Shown here: in pieces, positions 36,321-44,298 of the stretch
Numbering within the stretch: the stretch's first letter is position 1
Layout: every line of letters begins with the position of its first letter
Assembly (NCBI RefSeq): GCF_002386445.1
Contig: NZ_DGIR01000039.1
Coordinates: forward strand, 53,190 to 117,189
Source: Pseudomonas sp. UBA4617
GTDB taxonomy: Bacteria > Pseudomonadota > Gammaproteobacteria > Pseudomonadales > Pseudomonadaceae
Direction: 5' to 3'
DNA: 64,000 nt
Notes under the pieces: generated by a model
What the model saw: only the letters and a program-made list of their open reading frames with translations
Told to the model about the DNA's origin: nothing
Databases searched by the model: none
Made by a program: the position numbers and the translations under genes

Positions 36321-37904
36321 TCAGCGGATCGGTTCGCGGGTGGGCTGACCATCGACCAGTCTCAGCAGCCCCAGTGGGTTGGCGTCGCGCAATGCCTCGG
36401 GAAGCAGTGCGTCAGGGAAATTCTGGTAGCACACCGGACGCAGGAAGCGATCTATTGCCAGCGTGCCGACCGAGGTTCCGCGGCTATCCGAGGTAGCCGG
36501 ATACGGGCCACCATGAACCATCGCCTCACATACCTCGACGCCAGTCGGGTAACCATTTACCAGCACCCGGCCAACCTTCTGTTCAAGCACCGTGACCAAA
36601 GACGCGGCTTGCGCCAGGTCGCCGGGCTCGCCAATCAGCGTGGCGGTCAGTTGGCCGCCAAGCGCGTGCAACGCTGCAACCAACTGGTCTTGATCAGCCA
36701 GTTCGACCACCACCGTGGCCGGGCCGAAGATTTCTTCCTGCAGCAACGGTTCACCGTCCAGCAGCAATTTCGCATCGGCCTGGAACAGCTGCGGCCAGGC
36801 CTGGTTTCCCTGCTGCTCGGCGCCGGCAAGGAGGCGGATGCCGGCCCGCGCCTTGAGGGTGGCGACACCGCGGGCGTAGCTGGCCAGGGTGTCGGTGTTG
36901 AGCATGGTTTGCGGCGCCTGTTCGGCCATGTGTGCGCTCAAGTGCTCAACGAACGCGCTGAAGTGCGCTGAGCGCACCCCCAGCACCAAGCCAGGATTGG
37001 TGCAGAACTGTCCGCACCCCAATACCACCGAAGCCGTCAGTTCACGAGCCACGGCCTCTGCGCGAATAGCCAGCGCCTGGGGCAGGACCAGCACCGGGTT
37101 GATACTGCTCATTTCGGCGAATACCGGAATAGGCCGAGGTCGCGCCGCTGCCATATCGCACAAGGCCCGTCCGCCCTTGAGCGAACCAGTGAAGCCAACG
37201 GCCTGAATATCCGGGTGCTTGACCAACACCTCGCCGACCCTGCCGCCAAACACCATGTTGAATACACCCGCAGGCATCGCGCAGCGTTCAGCGGCGCCGA
37301 CGATGGCCTCGGCCACCCATTGTGCTGTGGCCATGTGGCCACTGTGGGCCTTGAATACCACTGGGCAACCGGCGGCCAACGCTGCGGCGGTGTCGCCACC
37401 GGCCGTCGAGAATGCCAGGGGGAAGTTGCTGGCGCCGAAGACCGCGACCGGCCCAAGGCCCATGCGGCATTGGCGGATGTCCAGGCGCGGCAGTGGCAGA
37501 CGCTCGGGCTGTGCACGATCGATACGAGCGCCCGTGAAATCACCTCGGCGCAGTACCGTGGCGAACAGCCTCAGCTGGCCACTGGTTCGCGCCCGCTCGC
37601 CCTGGATACGCGCTGGCGGCAAGGCCGTTTCATGGCATACGGTTTCGATGAAGTCGTCGCCCAAGCCATCCAGCGCCTCGGCGATCGCGTCGAGGAACTC
37701 GGCGCGGCGCGCGGCGGGCAGTGCCCGGTAGACTGGATAGGCTGCAGCCGCTGCCCGGGCAGCGGCGTCCACCTCTTGTTCAGTGGCTTGATAAAACGCT
37801 TCGGGCAGGGCCTGCCCGGTGCGCGCATCGATGCTGTAAAGAGTCGCCTGGCCAGTAGCGCGGCGGCTCCCGCCGATGAACTGTTGGCCTGCATATGACG
37901 TCAT
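36321..37904 (-). CDS. Alpha-ketoglutarate semialdehyde dehydrogenase
   Basis: 527 residues from ATG 37904, with a GAGGAA ribosome site. It belongs to the aldehyde dehydrogenase group that oxidises 2,5-dioxopentanoate to 2-oxoglutarate with NAD(P). Landmarks: GPVAVFGASNFPLAFSTAGG (substrate and cofactor pocket), VGFTGSLKGGRAL, FAEMSSINPV (general-base Glu) and GQFCTNPG (nucleophilic Cys). The HETALPPARIQGERART segment is typical of this subgroup. It supplies the last step of non-phosphorylative pentose or aldarate breakdown. A LysR operator sits about 64 bases upstream of its predicted transcription start. Confidence 0.88.
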   Translation of the reverse strand: MTSYAGQQFIGGSRRATGQATLYSIDARTGQALPEAFYQATEQEVDAAARAAAAAYPVYRALPAARRAEFLDAIAEALDGLGDDFIETVCHETALPPARIQGERARTSGQLRLFATVLRRGDFTGARIDRAQPERLPLPRLDIRQCRMGLGPVAVFGASNFPLAFSTAGGDTAAALAAGCPVVFKAHSGHMATAQWVAEAIVGAAERCAMPAGVFNMVFGGRVGEVLVKHPDIQAVGFTGSLKGGRALCDMAAARPRPIPVFAEMSSINPVLVLPQALAIRAEAVARELTASVVLGCGQFCTNPGLVLGVRSAHFSAFVEHLSAHMAEQAPQTMLNTDTLASYARGVATLKARAGIRLLAGAEQQGNQAWPQLFQADAKLLLDGEPLLQEEIFGPATVVVELADQDQLVAALHALGGQLTATLIGEPGDLAQAASLVTVLEQKVGRVLVNGYPTGVEVCEAMVHGGPYPATSDSRGTSVGTLAIDRFLRPVCYQNFPDALLPEALRDANPLGLLRLVDGQPTREPIR

Positions 37905-37942
37905 GGATGATTCCTCGGCGTTACGGAAGAACATGGGGCGCT

Positions 37943-37972
37943 AATCTAGGCGGGTCAGCGATGCTTGCCCAA
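37943..37972 (-). promoter_or_regulatory. Predicted promoter of the semialdehyde dehydrogenase gene
   Basis: On the minus strand: TTGGGC (37972-37967), an 18-bp spacer, TAGATT (37948-37943). Transcription would start near 37936. The ATAAC-N5-GTTAT site is centred at about -64 from this start, the usual place for LysR recognition. Confidence 0.5.
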
Positions 37973-37992
37973 TGGCTTTTAGGGATCATCCG

Positions 37993-38007
37993 ATAACGCA
38001 GGGTTAT
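37993..38007. promoter_or_regulatory. LysR-type operator, site 2
   Basis: ATAAC-GCAGG-GTTAT, a palindrome with the T-N11-A core of LysR sites; it extends to GATAAC...GTTATC. It matches the site at 38971-38985 in half-site and spacing. Confidence 0.7.
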
Positions 38008-38951
38008 CAATCCTCCGGAGCGCGACGTGCATGTGCCAGGAGAATCTCGGCAAACTCCAAGGCCGCGCCGCTCAAGGGCTCGCCTTTGCGCGAGAGAATG
38101 CCGTAGTCCTGGGGGCTCAGGTGCAGGGGCGTGTCAAGGTTGACCAGTACGCCACTGGCCAGGTGCGGCTCGACCATCGCCTGGGGCAGCATGCCGATCA
38201 TCGGCCCACCCAGTAGCACCTTGAGGAAGGTCTGCATGGAAATGGTATCGATGGTATTGCGCGGCACCGCCACGCCCGCCTGGGCGAAGGCTCGCTCCAT
38301 GCGTCCGCGGATGGGCGTGCCCTTGGGGTAGAGAATCCATGGCCACTCCAGCAGCTGTGGCAAGGTCACAGGCCCGGCCTTGCTCAACGGGTGCTGGTTG
38401 TTGACCACGAAGCAGAAGGGTTCCGGCGCCAGCGGCTGGAAGTCGAAGCGCTGGCCCTGCGACACGTCGGTGAAGCGGGCCACGGCCAGATGCAGTACCT
38501 TGTCCTCGAGCATGGCCATCAAGTGATCGCTGGTCTGCTCCACCACCTCGATCGACAGCAATGGCTTGCGCCGCTTGATTTCGATGATGGCATCCGGCAG
38601 CGCCACGGCGGTGGCGGCAAAAATGCCGCCCACTTTCAAATGGCCGTGCCCCCCCTGGCGCAGGCTGTCGATCTGATCGACGAAATTGCGCGCATCGTTG
38701 AGGGCGACCTGGGCATAGCGCAATACCTGCTCGCCCAACGCGGTTGGCGGCATGCTACGTGGCAGGCGGTCGAACAGGGCGAAACCGAGCAGGTTTTCGA
38801 TTTCCTTCAGCATCTTGCTGATCGCGGGCTGGGTGAGGTTCATCTGCTGTGCCGCCAGGTGCATGTTGTGGGTGCGCCCAAGCGTGTCGATAAGCAACAG
38901 GTGGCGGAATTTGAGCCAGTTGCAAACGTGGGAGAAAGACAGGTCCGACAT
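38007..38951 (-). CDS. LysR family regulator of the pentonate genes
   Basis: 314 residues from ATG 38951, chosen because AAAGGTGG lies just upstream; a GTG nine bases earlier has no ribosome site. The winged helix-turn-helix (about 12-70) has HLAAQQMNLTQPAISKMLKEIE. The substrate domain begins near 95. It is close to the GbpR/sugar-acid regulator branch. The gene lies between the two divergent catabolic transcripts, and identical operators lie at both promoters, so it very likely controls both with a sugar acid or keto-acid as inducer. Confidence 0.87.
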   Translation of the reverse strand: MSDLSFSHVCNWLKFRHLLLIDTLGRTHNMHLAAQQMNLTQPAISKMLKEIENLLGFALFDRLPRSMPPTALGEQVLRYAQVALNDARNFVDQIDSLRQGGHGHLKVGGIFAATAVALPDAIIEIKRRKPLLSIEVVEQTSDHLMAMLEDKVLHLAVARFTDVSQGQRFDFQPLAPEPFCFVVNNQHPLSKAGPVTLPQLLEWPWILYPKGTPIRGRMERAFAQAGVAVPRNTIDTISMQTFLKVLLGGPMIGMLPQAMVEPHLASGVLVNLDTPLHLSPQDYGILSRKGEPLSGAALEFAEILLAHARRAPED

Positions 38952-38970
38952 GTGAGCCACCTTTGTTGCA

Positions 38971-38985
38971 ATAACTCTGAGTTAT
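38971..38985. promoter_or_regulatory. LysR-type operator, site 1
   Basis: ATAAC-TCTGA-GTTAT, a perfect palindrome (ATAACTC-T-GAGTTAT) in the gap between lysR and the FAH-family gene. It is centred about 89 bases before the FAH start codon and 20 bases before the lysR ATG, so it can serve activation and autorepression. Confidence 0.75.
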
Positions 38986-39066
38986 CGAATAGTGAAAAGA
39001 TGCCATTGGAGTTTATCGCGTGGCTTGCCTAGCGTGCAGTTTTCCTGTTCCGAGAGATCTGATGCC

Positions 39067-40269
39067 ATGCCGATGACCCTCACGCCCGCCAATACCCTGC
39101 CCGAGGATGGCCTGACCGGCACTCTGATCGGTCGCGCCTGGACCCCCGGCGAACCTGGGGGGCCTTCATTGATCACTTTGCGTGCCGACGGCGTGTTCGA
39201 TCTCAGCGAACGTTTCGCCACCCTCAGCCAACTGCTGGAAAGCCAAGAGCCGGTGCAGGCCGTGCGCAGCACCCCAGGCCGCTTCCTTTGCAGCGTCGAG
39301 GCCCTGTTGGGCAATAGCGGCGAAGCATTCGACGCCAACCTGCCTTACCTGCTCGCACCGGCCGACCTGCAGGTGATCAAGGCAGCAGGCGTGACCTTCG
39401 CTGCCAGCATGATCGAGCGGGTGATCGAAGAGCAGGCCGGTGGCGATGCCAGCAAGGCCGAGGCCGTGCGCGCCACGGTGCGCTCGGTGATCGGCGATAA
39501 CCTGCGGGCAGTACGCCCCGGTTCACCACAGGCCATGGCGCTCAAGTCACTGCTGATCGAACAGGGCATGTGGTCGCAGTATCTGGAAGTCGGCATCGGC
39601 CCGGATGCCGAGGTGTTCACCAAGGCCCCGGTGCTGGCGGCGGTGGGCAGTGGCAGCGCTATTGGCGTGCATCCCCATTCGGCCTGGAACAACCCCGAGC
39701 CCGAGGTGGTGCTGGCGGTGGACAGCCGCGGTCGCATCCACGGCGCAACCCTGGGCAATGACGTCAACCTGCGTGATTTCGAGGGGCGCAGCGCACTGCT
39801 GCTTAGCAAGGCCAAGGACAATAACGCCTCGTGCGCGGTGGGCCCGTTCATTCGCCTGTTCGACGAAACCTTCGACCTGGATGCGGTGCGCCGCTGCGTG
39901 GTCGACCTGGAAGTCGTGGGCAGTGACGGCTACCGCCTGGTCGGCAGCAGTTCGATGGACCAGATCAGCCGCGACCCAGAAGATCTGGTCCGGCAGACGC
40001 TCAATGAAAACCATCAATACCCCGACGGTTTCCTGCTGTTCCTTGGCACGCTTTTCGCCCCGACCGAGGACCGTGACCTGCCGGGTGCGGGTTTCACCCA
40101 CAAGCCTGGCGACCAGGTGCGCATCGCCAGCCCCTTGCTGGGCCAGTTGCACAACCAGGTGACCACGAGTGACAAGGCCCGCCCCTGGACCTTCGGCCTC
40201 GGCGCGATGATGCGCAACCTGGCTGCCCGAGGGCTGCTGCAACACTCTGTCGGGGAAGCCTGCCCTTGA
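39067..40269 (+). CDS. FAH-family 2-keto-3-deoxy sugar acid dehydratase (XylX-like)
   Basis: 400 residues from ATG 39067 (a second ATG at 39073 is possible). The C-terminal half has the fumarylacetoacetate-hydrolase fold: HPHSAWNNPEPEVVLAVDSRG with the metal-binding E-x-E pattern, GNDVNLRDFEGRSALLLSKAKDN, and DQISRDPEDLVRQT. This matches the Caulobacter XylX / archaeal KdaD type that dehydrates 2-keto-3-deoxy-pentonate to alpha-ketoglutarate semialdehyde. The N-terminal half (about 1-170) is the family's extra domain. It is co-transcribed with the dehydratase gene (96 bases apart). The FAH class, rather than a DapA-like lyase, points to a D-xylonate or D-arabinonate route. Confidence 0.82.
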   Translation: MPMTLTPANTLPEDGLTGTLIGRAWTPGEPGGPSLITLRADGVFDLSERFATLSQLLESQEPVQAVRSTPGRFLCSVEALLGNSGEAFDANLPYLLAPADLQVIKAAGVTFAASMIERVIEEQAGGDASKAEAVRATVRSVIGDNLRAVRPGSPQAMALKSLLIEQGMWSQYLEVGIGPDAEVFTKAPVLAAVGSGSAIGVHPHSAWNNPEPEVVLAVDSRGRIHGATLGNDVNLRDFEGRSALLLSKAKDNNASCAVGPFIRLFDETFDLDAVRRCVVDLEVVGSDGYRLVGSSSMDQISRDPEDLVRQTLNENHQYPDGFLLFLGTLFAPTEDRDLPGAGFTHKPGDQVRIASPLLGQLHNQVTTSDKARPWTFGLGAMMRNLAARGLLQHSVGEACP

Positions 40270-40365
40270 TCACAGGGTTGGCAGCGGCGCCCAGTGGTGC
40301 ACAGCTCTGCACATGCCAGCGTGTTGCAACGCTGACGGTTGCCAATAAATACAAGAGAGAACGAC

Positions 40366-42153
40366 ATGACCGATACCCCGAAACGCCCGTTGCGCAGCCA
40401 GCAATGGTTCGACGACCCGAGCCACGCCGACATGACCGCGCTGTACGTCGAGCGCTACATGAACTACGGCCTGACCCGTGACGCACTGCAATCGGGCCGG
40501 CCGATCATCGGCATCGCCCAGACCGGCAGTGACCTGACGCCCTGCAACCGCCACCACCTGGAACTGGCCCAACGGGTCAAGGCGGGGATTCGCGATGCCG
40601 GAGGCATCCCCATGGAATTTCCGGTGCACCCGATCGCCGAGCAGAGCCGCCGGCCTACCGCCGCGCTGGACCGCAACCTCGCCTACCTGGGCCTGGTGGA
40701 AATCCTCCACGGCTACCCGCTGGATGGCGTCGTGCTGACCACCGGCTGCGACAAGACCACCCCGGCTTGCCTGATGGCCGCTGCCACCACGGACATACCG
40801 GCCATCGTGCTGTCCGGCGGCCCGATGCTCGATGGCCACCACCAGGGCCAGCTGATCGGCTCGGGCACGGTGCTGTGGCATGCGCGCAACCTGATGGCCG
40901 CGGGCGCAATCGACTACGAAGGCTTCATGGAGATGACCACCGCCGCCTCACCGTCGGTAGGCCATTGCAACACCATGGGCACGGCACTGTCGATGAATGC
41001 CCTGGCCGAGGCCCTGGGCATGTCGCTGCCAGGCTGCGCAAGCATCCCCGCGCCCTACCGCGAACGCGGGCAGATGGCCTACGCCACCGGGCGGCGCATC
41101 TGCGAGCTGGTGATGCAGGACGTGCGGCCGTCGTCGATCATGACCCGCGAGGCATTCGAGAATGCCATCGCCGTGGCTTCGGCCCTGGGCGCTTCGAGCA
41201 ACTGTCCACCGCACCTGATCGCTATCGCCCGGCACATGGGCATCGAGCTGTCGCTGGACGACTGGCAGCGCATCGGCGAGAACGTGCCGCTGCTGGTCAA
41301 TTGCATGCCGGCAGGCAAATACCTGGGTGAAGGCTTCCACCGCGCGGGCGGCGTTCCGGCGGTGATGCATGAACTGCGCAAGGCCGGCCGTCTGCACGAG
41401 GCATGCGCGACGGTCAGCGGCAAGACCATCGGTGAGGTGGTTCGCGACACAGCCACCAGCAATCGCGAGGTCATCCTGCCGTTCGATGCGCCGCTCAAGC
41501 ACAACGCCGGTTTCATCGTGCTCAGCGGCAATTTCTTCGACAGCGCGATCATGAAGATGTCAGTGGTGGGCGAAGCCTTCCGCAAGACCTACCTGGCCGA
41601 ACCGGGCAAGGAAAACAGCTTCGAGGCCAGGGCCATTGTGTTCGAGGGGCCGGAGGACTACCACGCGCGCATCGACGACCCGGCACTGGACATCGACGAG
41701 CGTTGCATCCTGGTGATTCGTGGCGCCGGCACCGTGGGCTACCCGGGCAGCGCCGAGGTGGTGAACATGGCGCCGCCGGCGGCACTGATCAGGAAAGGCA
41801 TCGATTCGCTGCCGTGCCTGGGCGATGGTCGCCAGAGCGGCACCTCGGCCAGCCCGTCGATCCTCAACATGTCGCCGGAAGCGGCGGTGGGCGGTGGCCT
41901 GGCATTGCTGCAAACCAACGATTGGCTGCGCGTGGACCTCAACCAGCGACGGGTCGACCTGCTGGTGGACGAAGAAGAGGTGGCACGCCGCCGTGCGGCG
42001 TGGAAGCCGAACATCCCGGCCTCGCAGACACCCTGGCAGGAACTCTATCGTCAACTCGTGGGGCAGCTGTCCACCGGTGGCTGCCTGGAACCGGCGACGC
42101 TGCACATGCGTGTGATTGCCCGTGAAGGGGGGATGCCGCGGCACTCCCATTGA
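40366..42153 (+). CDS. IlvD/Edd family sugar acid dehydratase (xylonate/arabinonate type)
   Basis: 595 residues from ATG 40366 (GAGAG site). This is the pentonate dehydratase length, longer than IlvD. The Fe-S ligands are seen in LTPCNRHH, TGCDKTTPAC and GHCNTMGTAL. FDAPLKHNAGFIVLSGNFFDSAIMK is typical of sugar acid dehydratases. YPGSAEVVNM and DGRQSGTSASPSILNMSPEAA form the substrate and catalytic-Ser region. It would convert D-xylonate (or a related pentonate) to 2-keto-3-deoxy-pentonate. It is the first catabolic step after uptake. No sugar dehydrogenase is present in the window, so the sugar would be oxidised elsewhere, as by periplasmic glucose dehydrogenase. Confidence 0.87.
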   Translation: MTDTPKRPLRSQQWFDDPSHADMTALYVERYMNYGLTRDALQSGRPIIGIAQTGSDLTPCNRHHLELAQRVKAGIRDAGGIPMEFPVHPIAEQSRRPTAALDRNLAYLGLVEILHGYPLDGVVLTTGCDKTTPACLMAAATTDIPAIVLSGGPMLDGHHQGQLIGSGTVLWHARNLMAAGAIDYEGFMEMTTAASPSVGHCNTMGTALSMNALAEALGMSLPGCASIPAPYRERGQMAYATGRRICELVMQDVRPSSIMTREAFENAIAVASALGASSNCPPHLIAIARHMGIELSLDDWQRIGENVPLLVNCMPAGKYLGEGFHRAGGVPAVMHELRKAGRLHEACATVSGKTIGEVVRDTATSNREVILPFDAPLKHNAGFIVLSGNFFDSAIMKMSVVGEAFRKTYLAEPGKENSFEARAIVFEGPEDYHARIDDPALDIDERCILVIRGAGTVGYPGSAEVVNMAPPAALIRKGIDSLPCLGDGRQSGTSASPSILNMSPEAAVGGGLALLQTNDWLRVDLNQRRVDLLVDEEEVARRRAAWKPNIPASQTPWQELYRQLVGQLSTGGCLEPATLHMRVIAREGGMPRHSH

Positions 42154-42267
42154 GTGGCCCCCCGGGGCTTGGAACTGCCTCGTGACCGGCAACGCTGGCA
42201 GTTCCACCCTGCGGCAATTCACAGTCCATGTGCCGGCATGGCCTGGTCGCGATCGTTCTGTATTTCC

Positions 42268-43104
42268 TTATTGCCTTGCGAGCGATTTCTCACAAGCCGT
42301 TACGGGCTTGCTTTGCTGCCATGCGTGCTGGACAGCTGCCTGCAGGTCACCCAGAGAACCTGCGTTGGTGATCAGCAGGTCGCCGGGTGCCTGGGCAATG
42401 CCGTGCTCGGAAGAATGTGCGTTGACCCTCTGAAGGTTTGGCCGAACGATGTGCCAGATCAGGCCGTTGTGGCCGCGAAGAAATGCGGCTTCGTTTTCAA
42501 AGCGGATGTCTTTGAAGATCACGGTCGTAGCGTCAGCAGGGATCTTGCTGCGCGGTTTCAACTGTTCGAGAGGGCGTTTGGCGCGCCGGGCGTCATAGTC
42601 CGGGTACAAGGCGTATGCGTGGCCTTTGAGTAGCTCGATGGCTTCCGCGGGTGAAAGACCCCAGGTGGGGTCCTGGCTGGCCAGGAGCTTTGGGTCTGAC
42701 AGCTGCTCATCAGTGAAATCGAAGATGGCTTGGGCGGCCAGGGTAAATGGGGTGTGGTTTGGCTTCGAAGGTGAAGCCTTGATCGCACCGCTCTGTGCGG
42801 CCGCAGGTGGATTGATTTCGCGTTCCGCTCGGATCAGCCAGTGGTCTGGGTTATGATTGCGCATCCATTCGGTACCAACCGTCTGGAAGAATTCTCTTGG
42901 GGAGCGAGCCCACAGATCGATGCGCTGCTCCTTGATGTCATCGCTCCATGTCTCGGCCTCGGTGAGACCAAACAGCGCCTGGCAACCAAGCTTGAGAGGA
43001 TCGGCAAGTGCGTAGGCAGCAACCCCTGGGTAGCTCAGCAGCATTGAAGCTACGGTGTCCTTACCAGACCGAGCCAGGGCTGCAAGGCCGATGATTGTTC
43101 GCAT
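42268..43104 (-). CDS. Phage-type deoxynucleotide monophosphate kinase
   Basis: 278 residues. The N-terminal P-loop GLAALARSGKDTVAS and the following VAAYALADPLK (substrate lid region) match phage dNMP kinases such as T4 gene 1, which phosphorylate dTMP and dGMP. RSPREFFQTVGTEWMR and VIFKDIRFENEAAFLRGHNGLIWHIVRP are family landmarks. A GGGGAG ribosome site is present. Base use looks less GC-rich than its neighbours, and the upstream region is AT-rich, suggesting acquisition. It lies next to a remnant of tmk, which suggests it took over dTMP kinase function. Alternatively, it could be an accessory dNMP kinase with an intact tmk elsewhere. Confidence 0.75.
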   Translation of the reverse strand: MRTIIGLAALARSGKDTVASMLLSYPGVAAYALADPLKLGCQALFGLTEAETWSDDIKEQRIDLWARSPREFFQTVGTEWMRNHNPDHWLIRAEREINPPAAAQSGAIKASPSKPNHTPFTLAAQAIFDFTDEQLSDPKLLASQDPTWGLSPAEAIELLKGHAYALYPDYDARRAKRPLEQLKPRSKIPADATTVIFKDIRFENEAAFLRGHNGLIWHIVRPNLQRVNAHSSEHGIAQAPGDLLITNAGSLGDLQAAVQHAWQQSKPVTACEKSLARQ

Positions 43105-43157
43105 GTCGTACTCCCCGTTTGCTGCCCGAACTCCTGTATTTACTGGGCTTCAAGGGC

Positions 43158-43202
43158 GTTTACGTTTTCGAGAAAGGATTGTAACCCACAGTGTTTACGT
43201 TT
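43158..43202. promoter_or_regulatory. Direct repeats around a -10-like box upstream of the dNMP kinase
   Basis: GTTTACGTTT occurs at 43158-43167 and 43193-43202, 35 bases apart, in the same orientation. Between them a TACAAT -10 box lies on the minus strand (43183-43178), though no good -35 is seen. The layout suggests a repressor/operator region for the kinase gene. Confidence 0.4.
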
Positions 43203-43220
43203 GGTGAAAACCGAAAACAT

Positions 43221-43289
43221 GATGCCATCCATGCCTGTCAGGGCGGCGGGCGCGGTTTGCCTGTCGAGCGTATTGCCACCCATGGCTGA
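43221..43289 (+). pseudogene. tmk: Remnant of thymidylate kinase (tmk)
   Basis: In the frame starting 43221 the translation includes QGGGRGLPVERIAT, preceded by DAIHAC where Tmk has D-[AS]-T-[YF]-A-Y. This is the conserved dTMP kinase segment found near residue 100 of an approximately 210-residue protein. Only about 20 codons remain. After them comes HG and a TGA that overlaps the holB start (ATGGCTGA). The 5' part and the rest of tmk are absent between mltG and holB. In P. aeruginosa PAO1 an intact tmk fills this position. Confidence 0.8.
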
Positions 43290-44268
43290 AGTCTTTCCCT
43301 GGCAGCAGGCCCTGTGGCAACAACTGGCCGGCCGCAGCCGGCACGCTCACGCCTACCTGCTGCACGGGCCGCAGGGCATCGGCAAGCGGGCGCTGGCCGA
43401 GCGCCTCATGGCGCGTCTGCTGTGCCAGCAACCCCAAGGCCTGGAGGCCTGTGGTGGGTGCAAGGCCTGCCTGCTGCTGAAGGCCGGCAGCCACCCGGAC
43501 AATTTTGTCCTCGAACCCGAGGAAGCCGACAAGCCGATCAAGGTCGACCAAGTGCGCGACCTGGTGGCTTTCGTGGTGCAGACGGCACAGCAGGGCGGGC
43601 GCAAGGTGGTGCTGATCGAGCCGGTGGAAGCGATGAACGTCAACGCCTCCAACGCCCTGCTCAAGAGCCTCGAAGAGCCTTCCGGCGATACCGTGCTGCT
43701 GCTGGTTTCCCATCAGCCCAGTCGCTTGCTGCCTACCATCAAGAGCCGCTGCCAGCAGGTTGCCTGCCCGCAGCCCAGCCTGGCGCAGAGCCGGGCCTGG
43801 CTGGCGAGTGCGCTACCGGAGAGTGACGAGGCCGAGCGTGATGAATTGCTGACGCTGGCTGCCGGCTCACCGTTGATGGCAGTCAGCCTGCAGGCGCAAG
43901 GTGTGCGCGAGCAGCGGGCGCTGGTGACTGACGGGGTGAAGAAACTGCTCAAGCAGCAGCAATCGCCCAGCCAGCTGGCCGAAGCCTGGAACAACGTGCC
44001 GCTGCTGCTGCTGTTCGACTGGTTCTGCGATTGGGCGCAGCTGATCCTGCGCTACCAATTGACCCAGGACGAGGAGGGGCTAGGCTTGGCCGATATGCGC
44101 AAGGTAGTCCAGTACCTGGCGCAGAAGAGCCGTCAGGCCAAGGTGCTGGAGGTGCAGGCGTGGCTCCTGGAGCAACGCCAGAAGGTACTGGGCAAGGCCA
44201 ACCTCAATCGCGCCCTGTTGCTTGAGTCGCTGCTGGCCCACTGGCTGCAATTGCCGGGCGCCCGCTGA
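43282..44268 (+). CDS. holB: DNA polymerase III delta' subunit
   Basis: 328 residues from ATG 43282 (MAEVFPWQQALWQQLAGRSR). The family start fits here, although the frame is open from 43201. The clamp-loader AAA+ core has HAYLLHGPQGIGKRALAERLM (P-loop-like), four cysteines of the zinc module in CQQPQGLEACGGCKAC, NASNALLKSLEEPSGDT (SRC-like region) and LPTIKSRCQQ. There is no clear Shine-Dalgarno. Its start overlaps the stop of the tmk remnant, a leftover of former tmk-holB coupling. Confidence 0.93.
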   Translation: MAEVFPWQQALWQQLAGRSRHAHAYLLHGPQGIGKRALAERLMARLLCQQPQGLEACGGCKACLLLKAGSHPDNFVLEPEEADKPIKVDQVRDLVAFVVQTAQQGGRKVVLIEPVEAMNVNASNALLKSLEEPSGDTVLLLVSHQPSRLLPTIKSRCQQVACPQPSLAQSRAWLASALPESDEAERDELLTLAAGSPLMAVSLQAQGVREQRALVTDGVKKLLKQQQSPSQLAEAWNNVPLLLLFDWFCDWAQLILRYQLTQDEEGLGLADMRKVVQYLAQKSRQAKVLEVQAWLLEQRQKVLGKANLNRALLLESLLAHWLQLPGAR

Positions 44269-44298
44269 TTTTCATTTTTTCATGTGTGCCGTTATCTC

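Noticed and set aside
42154..42267. Terminator or attachment site between the dehydratase and dNMP kinase genes
   Set aside because: A 9-bp stem (GGAACTGCC/GGCAGTTCC) exists, but it lacks a U-tract and no matching repeat was found at the other island edge.
43201..43281. N-terminal extension of holB
   Set aside because: The extra 27 residues have no family counterpart, and the other frame of the same stretch matches Tmk. ATG 43282 fits known HolB N-termini.
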